NCBI GenBank assembly: GCA_017475035.1
Contig: JAFVGK010000030.1
Coordinates: 1-64,000 of the forward strand
Reading direction: 5' to 3'
Length of the DNA stretch: 64,000 nucleotides
Source: Blautia sp.
GTDB taxonomy: Bacteria; Bacillota; Clostridia; Lachnospirales; Lachnospiraceae
In this document: in pieces, positions 8,417 through 19,100 of the stretch
How the letters are laid out: the number at the start of each line of letters is the position of its first letter
How positions within the stretch are numbered: the first letter of the stretch is position 1
Translations under genes and position numbers: made by a program
Notes under the pieces: model-generated
Databases searched by the model: none
The model's input: the letters and a program-made list of their open reading frames with translations, nothing else
Told to the model about the DNA's origin: nothing

Positions 8417-11400
8417 ATGAAAAGAAAATTATTACTGAAAGCAGCGACAGGTCTGTTATGTACCGTAGCAATGGCGATTCCCGGCAAAATTACAACAGCA
8501 TCCGAGGATGTGCCGGTAAAAGCCTGGCAGGCGGAGGTTACGTTTCCGGACTGGAAGGGATACACAGACGATACCCTGGCTATGAACAGTATGTTCAGTT
8601 TTTTTGGATACCATGACCAGGGGAGTATTCTGATCGAACCGGGTGAAGGAGTGAAAAGCTTCCGTATGTACCTCAATGGAAAACGGATCGATACGACAGC
8701 TTTTGCCGGCGGAGGCAGTTACGAGGCAGATGTCGCTTCTTATACTAAAGATGGGAAAAACACCCTTCAGGTTTCAAATATTTATCCTGCGAACAGCGGG
8801 AACACGGTGACGGTTCGTATTCCTTATCCTGAGGTACTTTCAGGTACGCCCGAGGAAGAAGGCATATCAAAACAGGCCCTGGATCTGATTGAGGATCTGG
8901 TGGAGTCTGATATCGAAAATGGCTTTACCAGCGCCCAGCTTGCTGTTGTCAGGAATGGCAGACTCGTATACAGTAATGCCTGGGGAAAAACAAACACCTA
9001 TCTTCCTGACGGAAGCGTCAACGCAGACAGTCCTGCTGTCACGACGGAGACCCTTTATGACCTTGCCTCTGTGACCAAGATGTTCTCCGCCAATTACGCT
9101 CTTCAGAAACTGGTGACAGACGGAGCAGTCAGCCTGGATGCAAAGATTACAGAGTTTCTGGGAAACCGTTTTGTTAATAAGACCGTCGCATCGACAGCAG
9201 ATGATGCCATTGATCCGGAAACCGTAAAATCGTGGAAAGCGGAGCTTACCATCCGTGATCTTCTGCGGCATCAGGGAGGCTTTCCGGCTTCCCCGCAATA
9301 CCCGGCGCCTTACCAGTATACCGGCAATCTGGAAGAAGGGGAAACCTATCCGGACAATCCGTACTTTGCGGGCAACGCTGCAGATAAAAAGACAAAAAAA
9401 GCGACGGTGGAAATGATCTGTAAAACGCCGCTGATCTATAAACCAGGCACGAAGACCTTGTATTCGGATGTGGATTATATGATCCTCGGACTGATCGTTG
9501 AGAAAGTAACGGGGACTGACCTGAATTCCTACTTGAAGGAAACCTTTTTTGATCCCATGGGATTAACCCACATTTCCTTTAATCCACTGGATAATGGATT
9601 TGAAGCGGATGATTGTGCCGCGACGGAGCTGAATGGAAATACCAGGGATCATCTTCTGGATTATCCGGGATACCGTACGCAGACCATACAGGGCCAGGTA
9701 CATGATGAGACCGCGTATTACAGTATGGCAGGCATTTCCGGCCATGCAGGGCTGTTTTCCAATGCGGAGGATCTGGTTAAGCTCGCATCCGTTATGCTTT
9801 GCGGCGGCTATGGCAATTATCGTTTCTTTTCCAGGAATGTGATGGATACCTTTACGGCCTCGAAAAAAGAAGACGCCGGAAACTGGGGGCTTGGCTGGTG
9901 GCGGCAGGGAGATAACCAGAGGGTATGGTATTTCGGCACCCAGGCGGATTCGGATACGATCGGTCATCAGGGCTGGACAGGTACCCTGGTCATGATCGAT
10001 CCGGAGCGGAACCTTGTTGTTGCATATCTTACCAACAAAATCAATTCCCCCGTCACCGATCCGAAAAAGGACGCGAATAATTTTGACGGAAACTGGTATA
10101 CGGCAAGTACGCTTGGATTCGTGCCGCAGATATTATCCATAGGCATGGATGAAAACGATGACATTTCCGATCAGCTCCTTGACCTGGCTGCGGATATGGC
10201 AGTGGAAAGCCTGAAGCTTGCAGATGAAGGCGCTGAGATTACCGGAAATCATCCTTCCGCGCGCAATATACAAAGCAAGCTGCGGGTTTTTGAAAAACTG
10301 GCCGATACTTCGCCGGAGAAAGAATATGTGGATGAATTAAGAAAAGAGATAGATACCGCATACGAAAAAGTACGGTCCGACCACAAGAAAACCTTTAATG
10401 ACGTACTTTTGCGTGTAATTGAACAGACCGAGGATGGCGGAGGATACTATACAGGCAGAGAAGAGAAGGAAGAGCTTTCACAGAATGCCTGGGAAGGAAT
10501 GGATGCCGCGGTTACGATCACCGAAGACGGAATCTCTATCGATATGGAGGCCGCGAAGCCCTCATTTTGTTCTTCCGCATGCTATATGGCGCTTTTGAAG
10601 GCATTGTCCCTATGGGATACGGATGGGCAGATTCCGGTCGAGGCCTGGAAAAACCTGAAACCATATACCGTAGAGGACCGGGAATATCCGATCCAGGATG
10701 ACGGCGTCGGCTGTTGGGGCCGGGCAAATGCCAATGGTCCCGGGATGGCTGTGCTGGCTGCCCAGCTGGGTGTGGGTGAGAACACATATATTGCGCCGAA
10801 AGAAACCTATGCTTCCGAAGAAGAGTATGAGGCTGCGTGGGCGGGACTGCAGGCCGGTGATTTCCTGAAGCTTTTCTGGAACGACAAAATAGGCGGAGAC
10901 GCGGAAAAAGGTGAGTGGGAAAAAGGACATATGGTCGTCTTTTTAAAACGCGTGGATGCCGAAAACGAAAATGGTGAGAAGGATGACATTATTTATTACT
11001 GGTCATCCAACGGGAATGGTTATATGCCTGACAAGGGGTACGGCATCGGAAAAACCCGTCTTTCCAAAGTCTGCCGGGCGGTGGCTACCCGTATCACCTA
11101 TGCAGGCGCCTTTGCAAATGCCAAAGATATGATGCCGGATGATGTGGATCCATGGCTGTATGCGATCATGGATTCCAGACTGTCCAACGAGGAAGAGCTT
11201 CTGACCGCGATAGCCGGGCAGGAAGTCGATCTGAGTATTGCGCCGGAAGAGGAAAATATATCACTGGCACCCGGCGAAGGAGAGCCGGGAACGGATCCGC
11301 AGGCAGTGGAGAAGACGGTATCCTTTAAGGGAGAGGCTGTCGGGGCGGCTCCCGCGAAAGGAAACACACAGACACAGCCTGAGCTTACCATAGCTGATAC

Positions 11401-12655
11401 GGCCGGCCGCATCATTCTCGGAGATGAGCAGTTTGACGCTTACCTGCCTCTTCTGGAGGGAAAGCGGGTCGCGCTTTTTTCCAACCAGACCGGGATCATG
11501 GGTGATATCACTTCAGCTGACGAGGATGCCCGGCAGGATACAGACGAGAGTCTGCGTCCCTTTGGGACAGATCAGGAAGGAAATGCCGTGAGCTTCGGAG
11601 AACATATCCTGGATGCTTTAATCGCCAGGGACGTCAACGTTACGGCTGTTTTCAGCCCGGAGCATGGATTTCGCGGTGAAGCCGGAGCCGGAGAAGACGT
11701 GGATAGTTCTGTAGACTCGAAAACCGGCGTGCCGGTTTATTCCCTCTATCAGTATCAGAATAAGCATATGCCTCCAAAAGAGGATATGGACACATTCGAT
11801 GTATTGGTGATGGATATTCAGGATGTGGGTCTGCGCTATTATACCTATTATATTTCCATGTACTATCTGATGGAAGCCTGCGCGGAATATAACAAGCCCG
11901 TCATCTTGCTGGACAGGCCGAATCCTAACGGGTTTTATGTGGACGGTCCGATTTTAAAGGAAGAATTCAGATCAGGAGTCGGCTTGCTGCCCATACCGAT
12001 TGTCCATGGGATGACTCTTGGAGAACTTGCCGGAATGATCAATGGCGAAGGATGGCTGGAGGCAGGAAAAGACGCCTGCGATCTTACGGTGATCCCCTGC
12101 ATGGGATATACGCATCAGACAAAGACAAAGCTGATCAGAAACCCTTCGCCGAATCTGAAAGACATGCGTGCGGTCTACCTGTATGCTTCGACATGTTTTT
12201 TTGAAAATACCTGTGTCTCTGTCGGGAGAGGAACCTGGTTTCCATTTGAAACATATGGGAGCCCCTATCTGAAAGATACCGAGGGTTACGATTACTCCTT
12301 TATTCCCGAAAGCATCAGCGGAGCCGCAAACCCGCCTTTTGAAGGAGAGGAATGCTTTGGAAAGGATTTAAGACAGATTCCGATCGAGGAGATCTGGGAG
12401 GAGCAGATTCATCTGGACTATTTAATTGACGCTTATCAGGCGGTTACCGGGAAAAATCCTGACCTGAGCTTTTTCGGAATCCAGGACGAAGACGGGAATT
12501 ATTGGATTGATCTGTTAAGCGGTTCTGACTCCCTTCGCAGGATGATCATGGAAGGGAAAACCGCAGATGAGATCAAGGCTTCCTGGCAGGAAGAAATTGA
12601 AGGCTTTTTGCAGCAGCGTAAACCGTATCTGCTCTATGCTGACACGACAATGTGA
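8417..12655 (+). CDS. Secreted three-domain cell-wall enzyme: serine hydrolase, NlpC/P60-like domain, NamZ-type muramidase
   Basis: A 1412-residue secreted protein; the start at 8417 follows AGGAGGAG and opens a signal peptide (MKRKLLLKAATG, cleavage near residue 28). Residues 30-140 form a beta-rich N-terminal region. Residues 150-600 are a class C beta-lactamase/D,D-peptidase-like hydrolase with SVTK (Ser218, Lys221), YSD (Tyr349) and HQG (His517). Residues 690-890 have Cys718 in PSFCSSACY and His838 in GHMVVF, which I read as an NlpC/P60- or CHAP-like cysteine amidase (inference). Residues 1010-1412 match DUF1343, the exo-beta-N-acetylmuramidase NamZ, with GKRVALFSNQTGI, SPEHGFRGE and LLDRPNPNG. 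Together it could cut muropeptide stems and release terminal MurNAc outside the cell. Confidence 0.85.
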   Translation: MKRKLLLKAATGLLCTVAMAIPGKITTASEDVPVKAWQAEVTFPDWKGYTDDTLAMNSMFSFFGYHDQGSILIEPGEGVKSFRMYLNGKRIDTTAFAGGGSYEADVASYTKDGKNTLQVSNIYPANSGNTVTVRIPYPEVLSGTPEEEGISKQALDLIEDLVESDIENGFTSAQLAVVRNGRLVYSNAWGKTNTYLPDGSVNADSPAVTTETLYDLASVTKMFSANYALQKLVTDGAVSLDAKITEFLGNRFVNKTVASTADDAIDPETVKSWKAELTIRDLLRHQGGFPASPQYPAPYQYTGNLEEGETYPDNPYFAGNAADKKTKKATVEMICKTPLIYKPGTKTLYSDVDYMILGLIVEKVTGTDLNSYLKETFFDPMGLTHISFNPLDNGFEADDCAATELNGNTRDHLLDYPGYRTQTIQGQVHDETAYYSMAGISGHAGLFSNAEDLVKLASVMLCGGYGNYRFFSRNVMDTFTASKKEDAGNWGLGWWRQGDNQRVWYFGTQADSDTIGHQGWTGTLVMIDPERNLVVAYLTNKINSPVTDPKKDANNFDGNWYTASTLGFVPQILSIGMDENDDISDQLLDLAADMAVESLKLADEGAEITGNHPSARNIQSKLRVFEKLADTSPEKEYVDELRKEIDTAYEKVRSDHKKTFNDVLLRVIEQTEDGGGYYTGREEKEELSQNAWEGMDAAVTITEDGISIDMEAAKPSFCSSACYMALLKALSLWDTDGQIPVEAWKNLKPYTVEDREYPIQDDGVGCWGRANANGPGMAVLAAQLGVGENTYIAPKETYASEEEYEAAWAGLQAGDFLKLFWNDKIGGDAEKGEWEKGHMVVFLKRVDAENENGEKDDIIYYWSSNGNGYMPDKGYGIGKTRLSKVCRAVATRITYAGAFANAKDMMPDDVDPWLYAIMDSRLSNEEELLTAIAGQEVDLSIAPEEENISLAPGEGEPGTDPQAVEKTVSFKGEAVGAAPAKGNTQTQPELTIADTAGRIILGDEQFDAYLPLLEGKRVALFSNQTGIMGDITSADEDARQDTDESLRPFGTDQEGNAVSFGEHILDALIARDVNVTAVFSPEHGFRGEAGAGEDVDSSVDSKTGVPVYSLYQYQNKHMPPKEDMDTFDVLVMDIQDVGLRYYTYYISMYYLMEACAEYNKPVILLDRPNPNGFYVDGPILKEEFRSGVGLLPIPIVHGMTLGELAGMINGEGWLEAGKDACDLTVIPCMGYTHQTKTKLIRNPSPNLKDMRAVYLYASTCFFENTCVSVGRGTWFPFETYGSPYLKDTEGYDYSFIPESISGAANPPFEGEECFGKDLRQIPIEEIWEEQIHLDYLIDAYQAVTGKNPDLSFFGIQDEDGNYWIDLLSGSDSLRRMIMEGKTADEIKASWQEEIEGFLQQRKPYLLYADTTM

Positions 12656-12701
12656 TGATTCAGATGACAAAAAGGTATTGAGATCGGGCCGCCTGAAAAA
12701 A

Positions 12702-12733
12702 CGAGAGCAGCTCCGCTGCGAAGCGAACCGTAG
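12702..12733 (+). repeat. Element B copy 5 (internal fragment)
   Basis: CGAGAGCAGCTCCGCTGCGA and AGCGAACCGTAG match the inner right part of element B; neither terminus is recognisable. Confidence 0.6.
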
Positions 12734-12776
12734 GGCATTTGTAAGTGTCAAAAATGAGATCGAAAGAAGGGCATAA

Positions 12777-15257
12777 ATGAATAAACAATATATGGAAAAC
12801 TCAAAACCGACGGCGGGTTTTGTTTTCTTTGAGGGGCATGAAAAACCCCGCCAATATGTGATCTTTGATCATACGACCATAAAGGGACAATGCAGTATGG
12901 AGGTTTTTACTACTTCCAGTCTGCAGCTGGAATATTCCTTCCTGGATAAAGAACAGAGTGAAATATTCGTGGAAGAAGGGAAGTGGTATTATCGCAATCT
13001 GTCCGATGATGTATTCACATTTGTCGGCGGCAAAATTGTGTGGCAAGGGGAGACGGTAGAGCTGAACGATGGCTGCGTGATCCGTATGGTAAATGACCGT
13101 ATGCTGACGGCAGTTTTCCTGGAGCACTATGTAAGCGGAAGAGAATGGCGTTTGCTGGATATGGATGACGGCCGGCATGAGATTCATATCAAGGACCGGG
13201 ACAAAGCAGACGGTGATTCGCTGATGCTGGAGTTTGAATCCGGGCACTGGAATATGACAGAGCTGAAAGCGGCAGAAGCTTTTCATAACGGCAATCCGGT
13301 TACGGACACGGTAAAAATCCGGATTGATGACAATATACAGATTGGCGATACCCGTTTTGTTTTCGAAGGCTCCTGTCTTGTTTATGGATTTCCGATTCGG
13401 CACAGCGGACTTTCAATCCGCATTGACGAAAGATCTGTGCATTCTGTCTTCTCGAAGCAGGTACTTTTAAAGGATATCAATCTTTCGATTGAGCCTGGGA
13501 ATATGGTTTTGATTCTGGGTGGATCCGGCGCGGGAAAAAGTACCTTTGTCAATGCGGTGACAGGTTACGAAAAGGCAAAGGCTTCCATCACCGAAGGGGA
13601 GCTGGATTACTATCGGGACTATGGCCAGGTAAAACACCGTATCGGATTTGTCCCGCAGGAGAACCTGCTCCGCGAGGAGGATACGGTAGGCAGCACGGTT
13701 AAAAATGCCGCGGATATGCGTCTCCCCAGAGATATGGGTTCCGAGGAAAAACAGAAACGGATTAAGGCGGTTTTGGAAACCTTCGGCCTTTCCGGCAGGG
13801 AAAAGGAACTGGTTTCCAAATTGTCAGGCGGACAGAAGAAACGTCTGTCGATCTGTACGGAATTTGTCGCTTCTCCCAATCTTTTTATCCTGGATGAACC
13901 GGATTCCGGTCTGGACGGCATCATGGCGACAGAACTGATGGAAAACCTGCGTCTGATTGCCTGCCAGGGAAGGATCGTGATGGTCATCACACACGCTCCG
14001 GATCGTGTGGCACATCTGTTTGATAAGGTGATTGTCCTTGCAAAAGGAACGGAAACGAAAATCGGGCAGCTGGCCTTCTATGGCGGCATCCAGGAAGCAA
14101 GAGAGTTCTTTGGCGTACCGACCATGGAGGAAGTGGTCAAACGGATCAATGCCATAAATGAAGGAGGAGAAGGCCGGGGAGACGAATATATAGAGAAATT
14201 CAAAACCTATCAGGTCGAACGGGATGCGGTAAACATGGTTTCCGCCTTTGAAGAGGTGGAGAATGAACCTGATGCAAAACCTGAAGAAATACAAAATGAT
14301 TCCGAAGAAGATGATGCCATAGCCTCGGGAAATGTAGCATATAAGAACCGCCTGGAACAGATCCCCGTTTACTTAGGGAAGCAATTCCGACTTTTGATCA
14401 GTGAAATGAACTGGAAGGTTTTGCCGATGGCTGCGTTGATTTCTTTCCTGGTTGTGTACGTACTGGGAAGAAAAATGTTCTTAAACATGGAATATACGAA
14501 ATATGGTTCTCTGGCGGTGGTCTGTGTCTGCATCTGGAACGGCATGTTCAATTCCATCCAGGTAGTCTGTAAGGAACGGAAGATTATTAAAAGAGAACAC
14601 AGGGCGGGACTCCATATTTCCTCATACCTTGCTTCACATATGATTTACCAGGCGATCATATGTGCGCTGCAGGTGATGATCACCATGGTGATTTTCAGGA
14701 TGAGCGGGATGTATTTCCCTGAAACGGGCCTGATTACAGGTTCTTTTGCCATGGATTTGGGGATCTCGATGTTTCTGGCTACATATGCGGCAGATATGCT
14801 TGCCTTAATGGTATCCTGCATTGCCCATACGACAACGACGGCAATGACGATCGTACCTTTCCTTCTGGTGGTGCAGCTGGTATTTGCGGGAGGAGTCTTT
14901 CCGCTGAACCGGCAAGGGGCAAAACTGCTCGCGAATTTTACGATCAGCAACTGGGGAATTACCGCGGTGAATGTCGCTGCGGATTATAACAGCCAAAAAT
15001 CCATCGTGCTTTATACGGCAATCGACAGTATGGCAGACCCGGAAGATGAAATGATGAGCAAGATCACAGATGTGCTGATGATCCCGGAGGTGGAAGATAG
15101 GCTGGAGACCTTTACGGCATCCAAGCTGCAGATGCCTGAGTTTGCCTATACCAAAGGAAACCTTTTGAAAACCTGGGGTATGCTGGGCAGTTTTGCTCTG
15201 GGCTATGCCTTGATAGGCCTGATTTTTCTAGAATTCATCGACAAGGATAAGAGGTAG
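12777..15257 (+). CDS. ABC transporter, ABCG-like fused ATPase and permease with FHA-like N terminus
   Basis: A half-transporter with the ATPase before the permease. Residues 1-210 are a soluble beta-rich region resembling one or two FHA-like domains, which in related proteins bind phosphothreonine. The ATPase has Walker A GGSGAGKST at 248-256, signature LSGGQKK at 349-355 and Walker B FILDEPDSG. An acidic linker at about 470-530 leads to six hydrophobic segments from about 550 to 820 (ABC-2 type). The 826-residue length fits such fusions. The substrate is unknown. The secreted protein gene at 15268 starts 10 bases after the stop and is likely co-transcribed, so that protein may be a partner or cargo. 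Confidence 0.85.
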   Translation: MNKQYMENSKPTAGFVFFEGHEKPRQYVIFDHTTIKGQCSMEVFTTSSLQLEYSFLDKEQSEIFVEEGKWYYRNLSDDVFTFVGGKIVWQGETVELNDGCVIRMVNDRMLTAVFLEHYVSGREWRLLDMDDGRHEIHIKDRDKADGDSLMLEFESGHWNMTELKAAEAFHNGNPVTDTVKIRIDDNIQIGDTRFVFEGSCLVYGFPIRHSGLSIRIDERSVHSVFSKQVLLKDINLSIEPGNMVLILGGSGAGKSTFVNAVTGYEKAKASITEGELDYYRDYGQVKHRIGFVPQENLLREEDTVGSTVKNAADMRLPRDMGSEEKQKRIKAVLETFGLSGREKELVSKLSGGQKKRLSICTEFVASPNLFILDEPDSGLDGIMATELMENLRLIACQGRIVMVITHAPDRVAHLFDKVIVLAKGTETKIGQLAFYGGIQEAREFFGVPTMEEVVKRINAINEGGEGRGDEYIEKFKTYQVERDAVNMVSAFEEVENEPDAKPEEIQNDSEEDDAIASGNVAYKNRLEQIPVYLGKQFRLLISEMNWKVLPMAALISFLVVYVLGRKMFLNMEYTKYGSLAVVCVCIWNGMFNSIQVVCKERKIIKREHRAGLHISSYLASHMIYQAIICALQVMITMVIFRMSGMYFPETGLITGSFAMDLGISMFLATYAADMLALMVSCIAHTTTTAMTIVPFLLVVQLVFAGGVFPLNRQGAKLLANFTISNWGITAVNVAADYNSQKSIVLYTAIDSMADPEDEMMSKITDVLMIPEVEDRLETFTASKLQMPEFAYTKGNLLKTWGMLGSFALGYALIGLIFLEFIDKDKR

Positions 15258-15267
15258 GGAAGGAAAA

Positions 15268-15996
15268 ATGAAAAAACGTTTTATGCCCATTTTTCTTGCG
15301 ATTACGCTTGCGGCTCAACCGGCTGCATGCCTGGCAGCCGAGGAGCCAGATCTTGTCTTCGTAAGTCAAACTGCCGAAGCAAGAAAATCTTCATCCGAAG
15401 ACATTGCGTCAACGGAAGATACAGACTCTGTCATGAACCAGGACTTACTTCTTTCGGAAGCTGCTGATTCAGAAGAAGACCCTGAAGCAGATACGGATCC
15501 GGATGGTCAGAAGATTGTCATAAATCTGAATGAAGTGGATTATGAAAAGCTGAAGGAGTATTTTGAGACTGGTTTTGCTCTTCTTACTTCCCCGGAGATG
15601 CAGGAGCTTCTCCATTACGTAGAGGTTCAGGAGCTGCTGAAAACAGTGACTGCTTCTATCAGCCGCTTCGCCAATGAAGATGAGGAACTGACAAAAAAGA
15701 TCCTGAGCACATTGGGAGTCGAGGAACAGTATTTAGGCCTTATGGTGTCTGCACTGCAATGGATAGATCAACTTGGGCAATATCTGACGGAAGTCGCTGA
15801 TAACGAAATCGTCAGGGAAATACAAGATCTTCTGAAAGCAGCGGGACTGGATTTGAATGATCTGGATCTGAATGAGCTGTATCTCAGCACCATGGATGGA
15901 GACATGGAAAAGCTGCGTGAGGTATGTTTTTCTCTCTATATGGAAATCTGTGAAAGGGCCGCAGCCGGAGAACTACCTGTAATCGTCATTTCGTAG
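15268..15996 (+). CDS. Secreted acidic protein of unknown function, carries an in-frame element A
   Basis: A 242-residue protein not recognised from any family. The start follows GGAAGG. A signal peptide (MKKRFMPIFLAI to CLAAEE) indicates export. The rest is acidic and helical, with repeated Leu/Ile heptad-like stretches between residues 95 and 235. Residues 25-50 are encoded by element A copy 2 and read EEPDLVF...TAEARKSSSED, almost the same peptide that ends the LicD protein at 42471. This insert lies just after the predicted signal cleavage site, where an added segment could be tolerated. It is probably in one operon with the upstream ABC transporter. Confidence 0.65.
   Translation: MKKRFMPIFLAITLAAQPAACLAAEEPDLVFVSQTAEARKSSSEDIASTEDTDSVMNQDLLLSEAADSEEDPEADTDPDGQKIVINLNEVDYEKLKEYFETGFALLTSPEMQELLHYVEVQELLKTVTASISRFANEDEELTKKILSTLGVEEQYLGLMVSALQWIDQLGQYLTEVADNEIVREIQDLLKAAGLDLNDLDLNELYLSTMDGDMEKLREVCFSLYMEICERAAAGELPVIVIS
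15340..15420 (+). repeat. Element A copy 2, inside a coding sequence
   Basis: Begins GAGGAGCCAGATCTTG and contains GTCTTCG, ACTGCCGAAGC and CATCCGAAGACATTGCGTCA. It is wholly within the gene at 15268 and lacks the 3' hairpin next to a start codon. Confidence 0.8.
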
Positions 15997-16064
15997 CTTC
16001 GACGACAGAAAACAACGCAGTAATTATGTGCGGAGAAAATGGTGTTTTTCTATAAGATCCTTAA

Positions 16065-16110
16065 CAAATGGACGGTTCCCTGCTTTCGCACGCAGGGAGC
16101 CGCCCATTTG
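16065..16110. terminator. Hairpin after the secreted-protein gene, possible terminator
   Basis: Arms CAAATGGACGGTTCCCTGC and GCAGGGAGCCGCCCATTTG pair with two mismatches, but no T tract follows, so terminator function is uncertain. Confidence 0.5.
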
Positions 16111-16119
16111 ATTAGACAC

Positions 16120-16148
16120 TTGCACTTTTTTCACGAAGGGATTATAAT
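16120..16148 (+). promoter_or_regulatory. Promoter of the acyl-CoA dehydratase activase gene
   Basis: TTGCAC at 16120-16125, 17-base spacer, perfect TATAAT at 16143-16148, followed by an AAGGAGG ribosome site. Confidence 0.8.
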
Positions 16149-16178
16149 AACCTCTTAATTAAGGAGGCTTATATTTTC

Positions 16179-19100
16179 ATGGATAGAAACACCCTTGGGA
16201 TAGATATCGGATCGACGACTGTAAAAATCGCGATCCTTGATGCGCAGGAGCATCTTCTTTTTGCCGATTACGAACGGCATTATGCTAATATTCAGGAGAC
16301 CTTGGCTGCTCTTTTGACCAAGGCGTATTCTGTGTGTGGAGAACTGGTGCTTCATCCGGTTATTACCGGTTCGGGAGGTCTGACCCTTGCCAATCATCTC
16401 GGTATACCTTTTGTGCAGGAGGTTATTGCGGTTTCTGCCGCTCTGCAGAAGATTGCGCCCCAGACAGATGTGGCAATAGAGCTGGGCGGGGAAGATGCCA
16501 AGATCATTTACTTCGAGGGGGGCAACATAGAGCAAAGGATGAACGGCATCTGCGCCGGAGGCACGGGGTCTTTTATTGACCAGATGGCCGCTCTTCTGCA
16601 TGCCGACGCGGCTGGCTTAAACGAATATGCCGCAAATTATAAGGCTCTGTATCCGATTGCGGCACGCTGCGGCGTCTTTGCAAAAACGGATATCCAGCCG
16701 CTGATCAATGAAGGCGCCGCAAAGGAAGACCTTGCGGCTTCTATTTTTCAGGCTGTCGTGAATCAGACAATTTCCGGTCTTGCCTGCGGCAAACCCATCC
16801 GGGGCCATGTCGCTTTTCTGGGAGGTCCTTTGCATTTTCTGCCTGAGCTGAAGGCGGCCTTCATCCGCACCTTGAAGCTGGATGACGAGCATGCCATCTC
16901 ACCGGAAAATTCTCATCTTTTCGCTGCCATGGGCAGTGCGATGAACGCAAAGGATGATACGACGATTAAGCTGACAGAGCTGGAAGAAAAGATGAAGCAT
17001 TCTATTCGCCTTGATTTTGAGGTAGAGAGAATGGAACCTCTTTTTGCTTCTGATCAGGACTATGCCGATTTTTCCTCCCGTCAGGCACAGTATCAGGTGA
17101 GAAAAGGCGATCTGGCTTCCTATCGGGGCAATTGTTACCTTGGTATCGATGCGGGCTCCACGACGACCAAGACAGCCCTGATCGGGGAGGACGGGAGCCT
17201 TCTGTATTCTTTTTACAGAAATAATGAAGGGAGTCCGTTGCGGACTGCGATTGCTTCCATTCAGGAAATATATGCCAGACTGCCCGAGGGAGCCCATATT
17301 GCCTGGACCTGTTCGACCGGGTACGGAGAAGCGTTGGTGAAAGCAGGGCTGGTGCTGGATGAAGGGGAAGTGGAGACGGTTTCCCATTACTATGCCGCGG
17401 CTTTTTTTGATCCGGATGTAGACTGTATCCTTGACATCGGCGGCCAGGATATGAAATGCATCAAGATCAAAAACGAGACGGTAGATTCGGTTCAGCTGAA
17501 TGAAGCCTGTTCCTCAGGCTGCGGTTCTTTTATTGAGACCTTTGCCCGGTCTCTGAATTATTCTGTGCAGGATTTTGCCAAAGCGGCTCTGTTTGCAAAG
17601 CATCCCATTGATCTTGGCACCCGTTGTACGGTTTTTATGAATTCAAAAGTAAAACAGGCACAAAAGGAAGGGGCAGAGGTATCGGATATTTCGGCAGGAC
17701 TTGCCTATTCTGTCATCAAGAATGCGTTGTATAAGGTCATAAAGGTTTCGGACGCCAAAGAGCTGGGCAGGCATATCGTGGTGCAGGGCGGAACCTTTTA
17801 TAATGACGCGGTGCTGCGCTCCTTTGAACGGATTGCGGGCTGCGAAGTGATCCGGCCTGACATAGCCGGAATCATGGGCGCTTTTGGCGCGGCATTGATT
17901 GCCAGGGAGAGATATGCCGGGGGGAAGGTCTCCTCGATGCTGACGATATCCCAGATCAATGCTTTGGAATATACGACCTCCATGGCAAACTGCAAGGGCT
18001 GTACGAACAATTGCCGTCTGACGATTAACCGCTTTTCCGGCGGTCGTCAGTTTATCAGCGGCAACCGTTGTGAACGTGGCCTGGGTAAAGAAAAAAATAA
18101 AGATCATGTGCCGAATCTGTTTGAATATAAATACAAGCGGTTGTTTTCCTACGAACCGCTGCGGGCGGATCTGGCGGTACGCGGAAGGATCGGGATCCCC
18201 CGCGTATTGAATATGTTTGAGAACTACCCGTTCTGGTTTACCTTCTTTACGGATCTGAAATACGAGGTAGTACTTTCTCCTACTTCCACCAGAAAAATAT
18301 ACGAGCTTGGAATTGAGTCGATTCCGAGTGAATCCGAATGCTATCCGGCCAAGCTTGCTCACGGACATATTTCCTGGCTCATCAAGAATGGCGTAAAGAC
18401 GATCTTTTATCCCTGCGTACCGTACGAGAGAGAAGAGTTTAAAGACGCGGTCAATCATTATAATTGTCCGATTGTTACTTCTTATGCGGAAAATATAAAA
18501 AATAATGTTGATGAATTAAAGGATTCGTCCATCGATTTCCGCAATCCTTTCCTTGCGTTTACATCAGAAGAGATTCTGACCAGGCGGCTTGTGGAGATCT
18601 TTCCGGATATTCCCTCAAAAGAGGTGAGAGATGCCGCGCATCATGCCTGGACAGAGCTGATGGCCGCTCATGCCGATATTCAGAAAAAGGGAGAAGAGAC
18701 CCTGGCCTATCTGGATGAAACCGGACGCAGAGGGATCGTACTTGCGGGCCGTCCTTATCATATTGATCCGGAGATTCATCATGGTATACCGGATCTGATC
18801 GTCAGCTATGGAGTGGCTGTACTGACTGAGGACAGTGTTTCTCATCTGGCGGAAGTAGAGCGGCCGATCCGGGTCAATGATCAGTGGATGTACCACAGCA
18901 GGCTCTATGCCGCCGCAAATTATGTCAAGACCAGGGAGAATCTGGATCTGATCCAGTTGAATTCCTTTGGCTGCGGCCTGGACGCGGTAACGACGGATCA
19001 GGTTTATGAGATTCTGGAAGCAAGCGGGAAGATTTATACCTGCCTGAAAATTGACGAGGTGAATAACCTCGGAGCTGCAAGAATCCGTGTACGTTCTTTG

